Source of the DNA: Eimeria necatrix
Lineage: Eukaryota; Apicomplexa; Conoidasida; Eucoccidiorida; Eimeriidae
Assembly (NCBI RefSeq): GCF_000499385.1
Contig: NW_013655003.1
Coordinates: forward strand, 1 to 64,000
Direction of reading: 5' to 3'
DNA: 64,000 bases
Notes under the pieces: generated by a model
The model's database searches: none
Seen by the model: only the letters and a program-made list of their open reading frames with translations
Told to the model about the DNA's origin: nothing
Shown here: piece by piece, positions 44,524-55,880 of the stretch
How positions within the stretch are numbered: position 1 is the first letter of the stretch
Layout of the letters: the number at the start of each line of letters is the position of its first letter
Made by a program: the position numbers and the translations under genes

Positions 44524-45669
44524 TCACAATGCTGTCATACTTAGCACTGTGATTAAGAATACACCAAAACCTGGGAAGACGATTGCAGCTGACCCCGTGA
44601 GCGATGATGCGATCCCGTCCCACTGATCCTGCCTGCACAAAAGCAGCCCAAGATAGTGATCTCCCAGTCCACTCCACGAAAGCAGAGTATTCGATGGTTA
44701 GATGAAGCTGCGGCATTGAAGCTTACGTGAATGGAGCAGAATCATTGTTTGTGAAAGCCGTAGGCATTGTCTTGCAAATTATTGCGTAGCCATTTTCCGT
44801 GCTTGGTTGTGGATCACTGTTTACGACTGCTTCTCCAGGAGTTGTGGTTTTAATGCAAGTGATAACCCGGCAATCTGCAGTGGCATCGGATGACGGGTTG
44901 TACAATGCTACAAAAGAAACGTTGTCTTGGCTGTTGTAGAGCCCTCCAGCTTGACTCTTTGATGGCGGCAGTCCGGAGAAATTTTTGAAGGCTGACTTCC
45001 AGTAATCAACTGTCTCCTTGCAGTTAGGTTCCTCGGCGGTTAGGGACTTGAACGCATATGTTCCTTGCTCAAATGGTTTCGCTGCAGCTGCCGTCTCTAC
45101 AGGTTCTGTTTGCGTCTGAGACATGAAAAAAGAAATTGCTACCGTGCAGGATACCGCGAGAGATCCATCCCCTAAGATTCCCTGTGAAACTTACTGGAAT
45201 CAAATGCTCGCAGAGTTTTCTCCACTCGGTGTCTGCCTCGAGCTCTGAATTGCCTGGATCGCTCAATTGTTGTTCCCCTGAGGCCTCTCCGAAGCTGGGC
45301 AACCCAGCTGCCTCGCGTGCAGCGTTGACCTCGCTGAGGCACTTCACACTTCCGCCTGCAGCCATTGAATTCGAATAGACCCAATTCTTGTAATGCGTAG
45401 GCTGAGAATGTTTTTTTTGGCAAGTCAAACAAGGAGGGGATCTTCTAGTACAAGTCGCTAGCAGGTGGTTGAGACTGTCTCTGTGTGCCTTGCAACGCAC
45501 GCCAGCCCATTCATCCGTTCGAATTCAGCGGCACCTTAATGGTATACAACATACCGCGAGATGCAGTGTATTCGATTGTTGGTGGAGTTCCTTGTGAGCT
45601 ACCCCATGTTGAGGCGCTCAGCACCAGGAGCGAGACGCTCAGTTTGCTTTGGATATTCCAATGCAGCAT
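44524..45669 (-). CDS. SAG-family surface antigen, array gene 12
   Basis: Exons 45669-45555, 45355-45195, 45115-44727, 44632-44524; 257 aa. The signal peptide is MLHWNIQSKLSVSLLVLSAS. It is nearly identical to gene 11 except in the variable region (TPGEAVVNSDPQPSTENG) and the exon 2 tail (EQQLSDPGNSELEADTEW). That pattern suggests that the segment between CTKTT/CIKTT and GYA changes fastest. CIKTT replaces CTKTT. Cysteines: VKCLSEVN, LCEHLIP, NCKETVDYW, ADCRVITC, AIICKTMP. The donor of exon 1 is GTATG as in gene 11. The upstream motif is at 45983-45997. Confidence 0.9.
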
Positions 45670-46944
45670 ATTTGCCGGCCTGATGTTGAAAAATCACGGC
45701 TACAAAAAAACTGAGATTGAAAAAAGAAGAAAGGCTACTAGCGAAAGGAATGAGAAGCAAAGTTTTACTTGGGGCCGACGGTGTGTATCCTGCGGGATCG
45801 TGCAGAAAAAGCAGTGGGCGTTCAGGATCGCACACTGAACTTCAGCTCTGTGCCCGCCGTGCTACATCATTCGAGATTCAATCAAACAATCGATTAAAAA
45901 AAGGAACTTTGAAAACATAGGGCAGAATGAAGAATGAAGAGCCTAAAACGAAAACCACCTCCCCAAGAGAGTTCGTAGTCACCTGAGCACTAGATCCACA
46001 TTAACGTGTGAAGCACACGCCTGTGCTCACGTCCTCCTCTGTATGCGAAATCTAATCCTCCCATGCGTTTTCTTAATATGTGCTGTTTTTTGAGAGCAAA
46101 GCGATAAATCAATGACGGGTTTCAAGGTGCCTGTCGACTTAAATGAGAGTTTGTTCTTCACGAGTGTGTCCTCTGCAGCCGAGCAGGCGCGAAACGCCCA
46201 ACGCTAATATACACGCAATATCTGGTCTCTCCGAGAAAAATTCTAAATTCGAAGAGTAATCTAAACATTAGACGGGGCCAGCTGTCGATTCCCGCATGGC
46301 CATATATTGTTTTGCTTCTCCCTGTAGCAGAGAGCAGGAGCTCTCTGGAGTTGTCAAATGGCCTTCTGCCAGCACTACGAAGAAGCTTAGAATCCGCCAC
46401 TAATGCCTTGCAGGCAGTGACTGCGCCAAATTTCCAACAATCAATTGTGTGTGGCAGGTGAATGCCGCTACCAGCACGGACTGGCCATATTGCGTCCAAA
46501 ATAGTTATACTAGCTTCACACATGAGAGATACCACGAGCAGTTTTGTTCTAGTAGATAAGTGTACCATTTGCTCCGAGAAAGAGCTAAGTAGTAGCTCGG
46601 CGTCACCTAGTTTCCCTTTATCGATGGCAGAATCGGCAGATGATTGGCAAATGTTACAGTAGTAAAGTCATTTGTCGTTGGAGAGCTCAAACTAAAAAGG
46701 TCGGCCGTTCTTTGTTCCGGAAAACGCTATAAGCAAGTAAAGCCTGCATATCGCGTAGCTGTGATTAAATTGTGCACCAGAACTGGAAGAAGCCTTTGAA
46801 AAGATGCTTGAAGAAAAATGCGAAAAGTCTTCTTGGTCGGCCCTTGTGCAACGTCTCACGACCGCACCAGAAACCAGACAGAACGCTGTGCAGGTGGCAG
46901 TTGTCATATGACAGCACGAAACATCCTAAAGTCGTAATGTCGAA
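45670..46944. other. Spacer, second copy of the tandem unit then junction to the triplet block
   Basis: 45670-46690 parallels 42708-43730. After about 46690 the sequence changes to the 3' flank type of the genes to the right. No gene. Confidence 0.5.
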
Positions 46945-48026
46945 GATCACAATGAAAACAGCAACAAAGCGTGGTGCTGCTATAGACGCGAAACTTGTGA
47001 GAGATGATATGATCCTGTCCCATTACTCCTGCCTGCGAAAGCCCCACAACTACATGGGAGCGGTTCACTTCAACTCACAGCAATTAAGGCGAAGTGGGCA
47101 GCGCTGTGACGCAAGGTGCTACTTACATGAATGGAGCAGCGGTGTCACTTGCAAAAGCCGCAGGCATTGTCCTGCAAATCACGGCATGGCCTGTTTTTTA
47201 GTGTCGCTTTCAGCATAAGTTGACGTGAGTTCCGAACGTGATGGAGACATCCTTTGGGTGCAAGTAACGACTCGGCAGTCTGCAGTGGCATCAGAAGAAG
47301 GGTTTTAGAGGGCTACAAAAGAAGCATTGTCTTGATTTTTGTAGACTGTTTCGCCTTCAGTCTTTGACGGAGGAAGGCCAGTGAAGCTTTTAAAAGCTGC
47401 CTTCCAGTAATCAAGTGTTTCCTTGCAATTGGGTTCCATGTCATCTAGGGACTTGAAAGCATATGTTCCGTCTTCAAATGGTTTCGCTGCGCTTGCTTCA
47501 GCCACTGGTGCCGCTTCTTGAGTACGAGCAAAACAAGAAGGTAACTTTAGGGCAGGACAATGCTGTTGGTCATGACGTCGGTAGTATTTGGTGCCGTTTA
47601 CTGAAATCAACAAATCGGAGACCTTTTTTCCAGTCGTTGCCATCCTATAGCTCTGCTCCATTTGGATCGTCTAATCTTTTTTCGTCTGTAACTTCTGCAA
47701 AGTTGGGCAGCCCAGGTCAACACTGCACGTCAGGCAGTTGGGCAGCCCAACTGCCTGACGTGCAGTGTTGACTTCGCTGAGGCACATGGGGCTTTGCCCT
47801 GCAGCAGTTGCAGTCAGACGCATTTGCACTTTGTGACGCTTCAGCGGAAGCTAGTCCTTGAAAGTAGAGTGGACGGTGCACAGCGTAGTAGCGCTCACTT
47901 GAAGGAATAGCGCGGCGGAGCTCACCTTTGGAAGTTGCCAGAGATCCTGTCTCCATGTTACTAAACGCAATACGGGCTACGAAGTGAGCAGCATCCTAAA
48001 GGTTTACTGTTTGCCGAGGGATGCAG
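46945..48026 (-). pseudogene. SAG pseudogene (array locus 13)
   Basis: It is closest to array gene 16 (53445-54632). Exon 4-like 47032-46946 has a stop at 47023-47025 (before the conserved Trp) and has lost its own stop. Exon 3-like 47523-47127 has TAA at 47305-47307 in the FVALYNP motif, a length off by one codon position, and its acceptor changed from CAG to CGT. Exon 2-like about 47801-47610 has a one-base insertion near 47623, Cys changed to Ser in the KVC motif, and a palindromic insertion. Exon 1 is missing: similarity to the paralogue ends near 48026 at a degraded donor. It cannot encode a SAG protein. Confidence 0.9.
47716..47772. repeat. Perfect 27-bp inverted repeat with 3-nt loop inside pseudogene exon 2
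   Basis: Arms 47716-47742 and 47746-47772 around CAG. The right arm is normal SAG coding sequence (ARQAVGLP region); the left arm is its reverse copy, inserted next to GGGCAGCCCA. Confidence 0.97.
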
Positions 48027-48560
48027 CCTAGAAGCTGCGACTTAGGACTGGTAGGGAGTGTGCTGCTCCAAGTTCCAACACCGAGTGCATGTGGCTGGAG
48101 AATGCCGCTGCTGGCATAGGCATTCCATATTACCTCCGAACCCGTTATACTACCTCGAGAAGCGGGAGACTTAATAAATAACTCTATTTGTTGTACATGG
48201 AAAGTACACTATTTGGCCGAAGGGCCAAACTAGAGTGCCAGCAACCCCGCATTATTTCGTTTCACTCTCTAACACAATTAGCGAATGATTGGCAGGTTCC
48301 ACAGTAACAGCACAATTTGTCATGGAAAAACTGAAATAAACGGCATTCCTTGGTTACAGAAAATGCGGTGAGCAAACAAGGCTTGCACGGCACAGAGCTG
48401 CGATTAAACTGCAGCTCAGAACTGCTAGAAAACCGGGAAGGGATGGCTTGGGAAGATGCGAAATCTCTTCTCGCTCGACACATGTGCTACGTCTCATGAC
48501 TACACAAAAAATAAGGAAGAGCGCGACGCAGGTCGTACCTTCCAACTGGCGGGACGAACA
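48027..48560. other. Short spacer after deletion junction
   Basis: From about 48028 the sequence matches the spacer at 52900-53290 and 60290-60600. It belongs to a different spacer type from that expected 5' of this locus. It ends in the 3' flank of the next gene. Confidence 0.55.
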
Positions 48561-49738
48561 TCACAATAAAGTCGTAATGCCGAATGTCACAATGGCAAGA
48601 GCAACAAAGCTTGGAACTGCTATCGATGCGGAACCTGTGAGAGAAGATACGATCCCGTCCCACTGCTCTTGCCTGCAAATCGCCCGCATTCCCATAGACA
48701 AGATTCAGTCCAACTCAAGCAATGGAGGCGATGTGCGTAGCACTGCGGTGCATGAACTAAATTGTTGCGTACGTGAATGGCGCAGAGCTGCCAGTTCCAA
48801 ATGCAGCAGGCATCGTCTTGCAAATCAACGCATATCCACTTTTTGCAGTGTTGCCTGCCGCATAACTTGACTCCGTTTCATCGTCTGTACTAGTGGTAGT
48901 CGTTTGAGTGCAAGTGACGACTCGGCAGTCTGCAGTGGCACCAGTAGAAGGGTTGTAGAGGGCTACAAAAGAAACGTTGTCTTGATTTTTGTAAAGGTTT
49001 TCATCTTCAGCTTTTGATGGTGGTAGTCCAGTGAAGTTTTTGTAGGCTGCCTTCCAGTAATCAACTGTTTCCTTGCAGTCAGGCTTCGCAGCAGTTAGGG
49101 ACTTGAAAGCATATGTTCCGTCTTGAAAAGGATTCGCTGTAGTCGACCCAGCAATTGCTTCTGTTGCTTCCGTCTGAGCGAAAGAAGAAGATAGTGCTAC
49201 AGTACAGGATAACATTTGTAGCCATGACGTTCTTCATATTTTGTTCCGCTTACCGGAATCAAATGTGTGCAGACTTTTTTCCACTCGCTGCCCTCCTCTA
49301 GATCTGTTCCGCCCGGAGCAGTTAATTCATTGCCGTCCGATGCTGTTGTGAAGCTGGGCAGCCCAGCAGCTTCACGCGCAGCATTGACCTCGCTAAGGCA
49401 CTCGACATCTCCCCCTGCAGCAATTGCATTCACACACATCTACATTTTGTGATGTCTCGCCTGAAGCTGCTTCTTGAAATGTAGAGCAACTAGGAATAGC
49501 GCTGCAGAACTCGCTTGCAGGAGTTGATGAGTTGACTCTGCTCCTGTCTCCGTGCAACTGAACGCAGGATGGCATGATAGCTTCACTTTGATTTGAACTA
49601 CTGGGCAAAGGTTTGCTACTTACCGAGACTTGCAGTGTACTTGATCGTTGGGCCAGCTGCCGGTGGGCTTCCTTCAGTTGAGCCGCTCAGCACCAAGAAC
49701 AAAGTGCTGAGAAGTGATGGTAGGCTCCAATGGAGCAT
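48561..49738 (-). CDS. SAG-family surface antigen, array gene 14 (triplet type X1, copy 1)
   Basis: Exons 49738-49624, 49414-49254, 49173-48773, 48672-48561; 262 aa. The signal peptide is MLHWSLPSLLSTLFLVLSGS. Cysteines: VECLSEVN, VCTHLIP, DCKETVDYW, ADCRVVTC, ALICKTMP. AAYKNFTG (Tyr for Phe) marks this right-hand group. The last exon is one codon longer than in the left array and ends FGITTLL. The exon 3 donor is GTACG. The variable region carries a short acidic plus Gly/Ala segment (TDDETESSYAAGNTAKSG). The upstream motif CTGAGCACTAGATCC is at 50070-50084. Confidence 0.9.
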
Positions 49739-51032
49739 CCTTGAGGAGTGACCTTTAGAAATCACGGCTACAAAAAATTTTAAAAAGAAATGTAAAAAGG
49801 AAGGCTGTGAGCGAAGGCATTTCACAAGGCCGCAATACCGGGAGCCAATGGTTTGTTTGCTGCCGTTAATGCCTGTTTGGAGGTCCGTTGGTGATCACTG
49901 CTTTCAGGAATGGGCTAGACCAAAGCCTAGATCTGCGCTCGCAGAGCTGCACCACCTGAAATCCATTCAAATTATAAATTGAAAAGCGTAATTCTTTCGG
50001 AAATATGGGCCTAGTGAATGTGAATGGGCATACATAAGCGGAGACACCTCGTTAGATCCTTGCAGTCCCCTGAGCACTAGATCCTGACGAAGGCGAGGTG
50101 CACGCGCGTGTGTGCGGATGCCCTATTCCGCATGCGAAATCCGATGATTGTAGAGCGTCATCCACGATCTGCTGCACTTACGAAAACAAAATGATAATTG
50201 GGCTGCAGGTTTCAAGGCAGTTCCTCGTCTCAAAGGGCGGTTGTTCACAACTCTCCTCTGCTCCGCGGCAAGACAGGTCGGAAGTGCGCAATCCCTAGTC
50301 AACTGAAAGAGCAGGCCTATTCAAACGAAATTTCGAATATGAAGGAGAAATGAAGCCCTTGAGATGGCAAGTTGTTGGTGTCCGTGTCCTGAGTCTGTCT
50401 TGCCTTTTCCCGGCAACAGCGAGCTGGGTTTCTCTATGCTTGAGCAAAGCGTCTTCTACCAACACCACAACACAGCTTAAAAGCTAAAACAAATGACTGG
50501 TTGCCAACGGGGTGCTCGAAAGTTTCAATAATGAAGTTTGCATAGGAGACAAACGCCGTTGCCTGCACTTCAGAGCCAGACCAAAGTGACTCCAAACCCG
50601 TTATAATCCCACCAGAAGCATCAAAGACAACGCAAATAATTGTATTCTATTGTTCAGTTTACTAATGGGGCAAGGAGACGCGCTAGTGTGCCGCCTTATA
50701 TGGGTCGTGCATCTACATTCCTCTTCTTTGTAACGGAATCAGTCAATGATTGACTGGAGGAACAGTGGCAGGCATAATTTCTCATTCAAGAGAGCTTGGA
50801 CTTGAAGCCGCTGTTCCTCTGTGTCCCAGATATTGCTGCAATTATACACGGCTTGCATCACGCAGATTTGCGATGAAATTGCGCGGCAGAGCTGGAAGAA
50901 GCATCCGAAGCGGTGTTTTGAGAAAAATGCGAAAAGGCTTGTTGGCTGACGCATGTACCACATCTCACGACGACACCAGAAGTCAGACGGAAAACGGTGC
51001 AGGCGGTAGTACTCAGATAATAGCACGAAACA
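49739..51032. other. Spacer X1-Y, copy 1
   Basis: It contains promoter blocks to 50085. Sequence to 51032 is homologous to 56991-58406 in the second unit. A + strand frame from 50349 (MKPLRWQVVGVRV…) is shared with 57619 (MKRLRWQVVGVRV…) but is short and ends without a clear splice partner. No gene was assigned. Confidence 0.5.
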
Positions 51033-52197
51033 TCATAAAGTCGTAATGCCAAAGGTCACAATGGCCAGAGCAATCAGGCTTGGAGCTGCTATTGACCCGG
51101 AACCTGTGAGCGAAGACATGATCTTGTCCCACTGCTCCTGCCTGCGAAAGCCCAGCAACCCCATGGACATCATGCACTCAGAAATACGGCAATCACAACC
51201 TCGTGAGCAGATCTGTGACGGAAAGGCCAACGTGTTACTTACGTGAATGGAGCAGAGGTGTCACTTGCAAAAGCTGCAGGCATCGTTTTGCAAAGCAACG
51301 CGTAGCCTTCTTTCGTAGGGTCGCTGCCCCCATCCCTTGTTCCCTGTTCAGGTCCTGCAGTAGAGGTATTCGTCTGAGTGCAAGTGACGACTCGGCAGTC
51401 TGCAGTGGCATTAGATGAAGGGTTGTACAAAGCTACAAAAGAAACATTGTCTTGATCACCGTACAGTGTTCCAGCTTCTTTCTTTGATGGTGGCAGTCCA
51501 GTAAAATTTTTGTAGGCTGCCTTCCAGTAATCAACTGTTTCCTTGCAGTTGGGTTGCTCGGCAGTTAGGGACTTGAAAGCATATGTTCCGGCCTCAAAGG
51601 GATTCGCTGTTCTTGACTGAGCAGCGTTTTCCGTTTGCTGCAGCAGAGAGAATCAAGAAGGAAATGCTATAGTGTGGGATAGCCTTGGTTACTTTGGAAC
51701 TATTTTTGTGCTGCTTACTGGGATCAAGTGTTCGCAAAGCTTTTTCCACTGGCTTTCTTCTTCTAATTGTGGTGGGTCCGGATCACTTAATTGATCTTGC
51801 CCTTCTGCATCTTTGAAGTTGGCCAGCCCAGCTGCCTCACGCGCGGCATTGACCTCAGCGAGACACTGGACGTTTTTTCCTACAGCAATGCAGTTGCATT
51901 CAGGCATGTTTATATTTTGTCATTCATCAGTTGATTCAATTTCCTAAAAGGTAGAATGGAACCAGAGGCGTCTACCGGAACGCACTGGCAGAAATTAACC
52001 CGGACCTTATCTGTGTGGCCAAACACAAGCCATGCTAAGGCTCAGTAGAAAATTGGCAACAGAGTGAAGGTGAATCAGTTACCGAGAGATGCAGTGTACG
52101 TGACTGTTTCTTCAGTTTCTTGTGAGTTGCCCAGCATTGTCGCGCTTAGCATCAAAAATGAAATCCTGAAGAGTGGTGATCGTTTCCACTGGAGCAT
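51033..52197 (-). CDS. SAG-family surface antigen, array gene 15 (triplet type Y, copy 1)
   Basis: Exons 52197-52083, 51879-51719, 51637-51243, 51141-51033; 259 aa. The signal peptide is MLQWKRSPLFRISFLMLSAT. The Y type starts exon 3 with Gln after a TGCTGCAG acceptor (QTENAAQ), not with Thr, and has EAGTYAFKSL. Cysteines: VQCLAEVN, LCEHLIP, NCKETVDYW, ADCRVVTC, ALLCKTMP. CTQTNTSTAG begins the variable part. The first donor is GTAAC. The tail ends FGITTL. Upstream, the -320 motif is degenerate (about 52541-52556). Confidence 0.9.
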
Positions 52198-53444
52198 CTT
52201 CGACTCTTGGCCTCAAAAAACACGGATGCGGAAGACTTACAAGAGAAACTATAAAAACGCAAGGCTGCTAGAAAAGGTCGAGAAAAAGCAATGCCGTGCA
52301 AAAGGAAGGTATTTTGGGACCCGGCATCTTGACTCACGCTGAGTTCAATCCTTCAAGGGGATCAGCCTTGACCACTGGCCCTCGGGGAACGGGCAGGACT
52401 GAAGTCTCGATCCGTGCTGACAGAGCTGCACAGCCTGAAATTCAATTAAATTATCGAATCAAAGCATTAGTAATTGCAAATTTCGTGCAGAAAAATTCTC
52501 AATCGGTCGGACTCAAACAAGGGCACACATCTGCAGAACCTTGTAGCCACCTTAGTAGTAGTGACAAGAACACGTGAAGCCTGCACCTCTGTGCATGTCT
52601 TACTCTGTAAGCAAAAGTTAATCTTCCCATAGCATTTATAAAGGTGTGAAACCTTTTTCATTTGTGTGAAGACCAAAATGGTAAACGTGCTGGCTGGTGC
52701 ATGCTGCATGCTGATCTCTACGGGAGTCTCTCCGCCACTCCTGTTTGTTCCGCAGCTAAGCGACCCGAAGAAGGACTGAAGTCCCGCGTGGAGCAAGGTG
52801 TCGGTTCTCCCGTGGATACGTGTCGTTTTTTCTCGTCCAGCCAACTGGGCTCCTATGCAATTACGCAAAGTGCACTCCGCCTACACACACAGAGCAGCCT
52901 ACAAGCTGCTGCTTACGACTGGTGGGCAGTGTCCTGCTCCAACACCGAAGTGTGTGTAAGGCAGGCGAATGATGCCGCTGGCATAGGTACTCCATATTAC
53001 CTCCAAACCCGTTATATTACATCGAGAAGCTATAGGCTTCATAAACAATTCTATTTATTGTACATGGAAAGTATACTATTTGTTCGAGGGGACAAACTTG
53101 TGTGCCAGCATACAACCCCGCATCATCTCGTCTCTCTTTCTCTACCACAGAATTAACGAATGATTGGCAGGTGCTAAAGTAACAGCACAACTGGTCGCTG
53201 AAAAGAGCTGAAGCTAAAAAAAATATATATCTCAGCATCCTGGAAAATGCCGTATGCATATAGAGCTTGCATCTATTGGAGTTGGGATTAGCCTGTTGGG
53301 CAGAAGTGGAAGAAATCTGTGAAGCGGTCGTTTAAAAAATCACGAAAATGTTTCCTGGTCGAAATATATGCTAGGCCCCAGCACTGCACCCAAAATCAAA
53401 TAAAGCACGACGCAGATTGCACTTTCCAGCTGGAAGGACGAGCA
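52198..53444. other. Spacer Y-X2, copy 1
   Basis: It is homologous to 59584-60803. A + strand frame at 52662-53156 is open for 164 codons but is interrupted in the second copy, so I do not call it a gene. Confidence 0.5.
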
Positions 53445-54632
53445 TCAGAATAAAGTCGTGATGCCGAATGTCACAATGCCAAGAGCAATAAAGCTTGGAA
53501 CTGCTATCGACGCGGAGCCCGTGAGAGAAGACACGATCCTGTCCCATTGTTCCTGCCTGCAAACGACCCGCAATGCCGTACACAAGATTCATTCCAACTC
53601 ACAGCAATGCAGGCCTTGTGGGTAGCACAGCAATGCATGAAGTATGTTGTTACTTACGTGAATGGAGCGGAGCTGCCATCTCCAAAAGCAGTAGGCATCG
53701 TCTTGCAAATCAACGCGTAACCGTTTTTTGTAGTTTCGCCCTCCGCATTAGCTGACAGCATACCATTACCTGTAGTGGAGGTAGTCGTTTGAGTGCAAGT
53801 GACGACTCGGCAGTCTGCAGTGGCACTAGATGAAGGGTTGTACAGGGCTACAAAAGAAACGTTATTTTGATTGCTGTACAGTGTGTCGCCTTCAGTCTTT
53901 GACGGAGGAAGGCCAGTGAAGTTTTTGTAGGCTGCTGTCCACGAATCAACTGTTTCCTTGCAATTGGGTTCCTTGTCAGCTAGGGACTTGAAAGCATAAG
54001 TTCCGTCTTCAAATGGCTTCGTTGCGCTTACTTCAGTCACCGGTGCCGCTTCTTGAGTCTGAGCAAAGCAAGAAGGTAAGCTTGTAGGTCAGGATAATGC
54101 TGTTGGCCATGACGTCGGTAGTATTTGGTGCCGCTTACTGGAATCAAGTATTCGCAGACTTTTTTCCAGTCGTTGCCATCCTGGAGCTCTGCTCCCTTTG
54201 GATCGTCTAATTTTTTATCATCTGTAGCCTCTGCAAAATTGGGCAGCCCAACTGCCTGACGTGCAGTGTTGACCTCGCTGAGGCACACGGGGCTCTGCCC
54301 TGCAGCAGTTGCAGTCAGACGCATTTGCACTTTGTGACGCTTCAGCGGAAGCTAGTCCTTGAAAGTAGAGTGGACGGTGCACAGCGTAGTAGGGCTCACT
54401 TGAGGCGGCGGAGCCCACCTTTGGAAGTTGCCAGAGATCCTGTCTCCATGCTACTGAACGCAAGACTGCCTGAGTTTCACTACGAAGTAAGCAGCATCCT
54501 GAAGGTTTACAGCTTACCGATAGTTGCTTTATACTTGATTGTTGTTCCATCTCCTTCCGAGCTACCTAGAGTTGTGGCGCTCAGCACCAAGAACACAGTG
54601 CTGAGAAGTGATGCTGGACTCCAATGAAACAT
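53445..54632 (-). CDS. SAG-family surface antigen, array gene 16 (triplet type X2, copy 2)
   Basis: Exons 54632-54518, 54299-54139, 54058-53658, 53556-53445; 262 aa. The signal peptide is MFHWSPASLLSTVFLVLSAT. It is the intact counterpart of the pseudogene at 46.9 kb. Exon 2 has ARQAVGLP in place of AREAAGLP. Exon 3 reads DSWTAAYKNF in place of DYWKAAF. Cysteines: PVCLSEVN, VCEYLIP, NCKETVDSW, ADCRVVTC, ALICKTMP. NQNNVSF replaces DQDNVSF. The tail ends FGITTLF. A partial upstream motif (CTGAGCAGTAG) is at 54942-54952, 310 bp from the ATG. Confidence 0.9.
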
Positions 54633-55880
54633 CTTTGATGAATGACCTTTAAAAATTGCAGCTGCGAAAAAACTAAAAGAAGAATTTGGAAAGGCAAGGA
54701 TTTCACCAAGAGTGGTGCACAAGGAAGTTATACTGGGAGCCAACGTTTCGTTTCATGCTGCTCCGTTGGTGAGCGGTGGCCGTCGGGCAGCACTGAACAA
54801 TGGATGCGTGCCTGCAAGTTTGCACCACCTCAAATTCAATCAAATTGACTGTGGAAGGACAGAACGTTTTGAAAATGTCGTCTGGAATGAGTGTGAATGA
54901 GGGATTTAAAGAAAGTCGCCTCACTAAATTTGTCCAGTCCCCTGAGCAGTAGAACACTAGATTCCCTTCAGAGGGCCAATGGCACGCACCTCTGTGCATG
55001 TTGTATTTCAGAGGCAAAATATAATCTGTACATAAATTTCTTATACGATGTGCAGAATTTCTGAACACGAAATGGCAAATGAGTTACAGGCTTCAATGTG
55101 CTTCTTCACCTCGACGAGAGCTGGCTCGAAACTTATGTTTGATACGGCGAGGCAGGCCGGGAGCACCAGACTCTTATATGCCTGGTGTAAGTGGTCTAAC
55201 TAACAGAAATTTCTAACATGAAAAGGAACTGAAACACTTGACGCAGCAAGGTGTCAAATTTCCGTGGTCCCTCAATCTGTTGTGCCCTTTCCTGGTACTA
55301 GCGAGCGGCGTTCCACTGCAGTGGCACAAAGGGCCTTCTGCCAACACCACGCAGCATAATACAGCTAATAATAACTCCTGGTATTCATTGGGCTTCTTTA
55401 CAGTTCCAATGACGAAGTGTGTGCAGAAGGCACACGCCGCCGGTGACCCGGCAGAAATAGTATTCTAATATCATTCGAGGCACCAGTGGTATCACAAACG
55501 ATTTTATTCTATTGGCATGCTTACCTTTTGGGCAAGTCCACATACTAGCATGGCACGTAAAAACCGGGAGTTACTAGCTTCCTTCTTCCTGTGACGAAAT
55601 AAGCGAACGGTCGGCTGCTGCTGCAGAAGCAGGCCTAACTTGTCAGAGCCGAAGCTAAAAGAAACAGCTTTTCATGGCTACAGAAAATACAACGGGCAAA
55701 AAGGCCTGCATGGCGTAGAGTTGCGATTAAATTGTGGCTCAGAAGCGCAAGAAGCCCGTGAAGTGGTTTAGAAAAGTGCGAAAAGTCTTCTCGCTCGGCA
55801 GGCGTGCCATATCTCATGACTGCACACTGAATCAGGAAGAGCGAGACGCAGGTCGTGCCCTTCAACTGGTAGGACGAGCA
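54633..55880. other. Spacer X2-X1
   Basis: Promoter blocks run to about 54960, then spacer sequence distantly like 57600-57740 near 55240-55400. No gene was recognised. Copy 1 of this spacer is largely deleted at 48026, and copy 3 is absent. Confidence 0.5.

Noticed and set aside
50349..50489. Signal-peptide-like + strand micro-ORF shared with 57619-57740 (MKxLRWQVVGVRVLSLSC)
   Set aside because: It is shared by duplicated spacers, which are similar throughout. It is short, lost in the third unit, and has no visible downstream exon.
52662..53156. 164-codon + strand frame as a gene
   Set aside because: The homologous spacer at about 60050-60540 carries stops and indels in this frame, so it is not conserved as protein.
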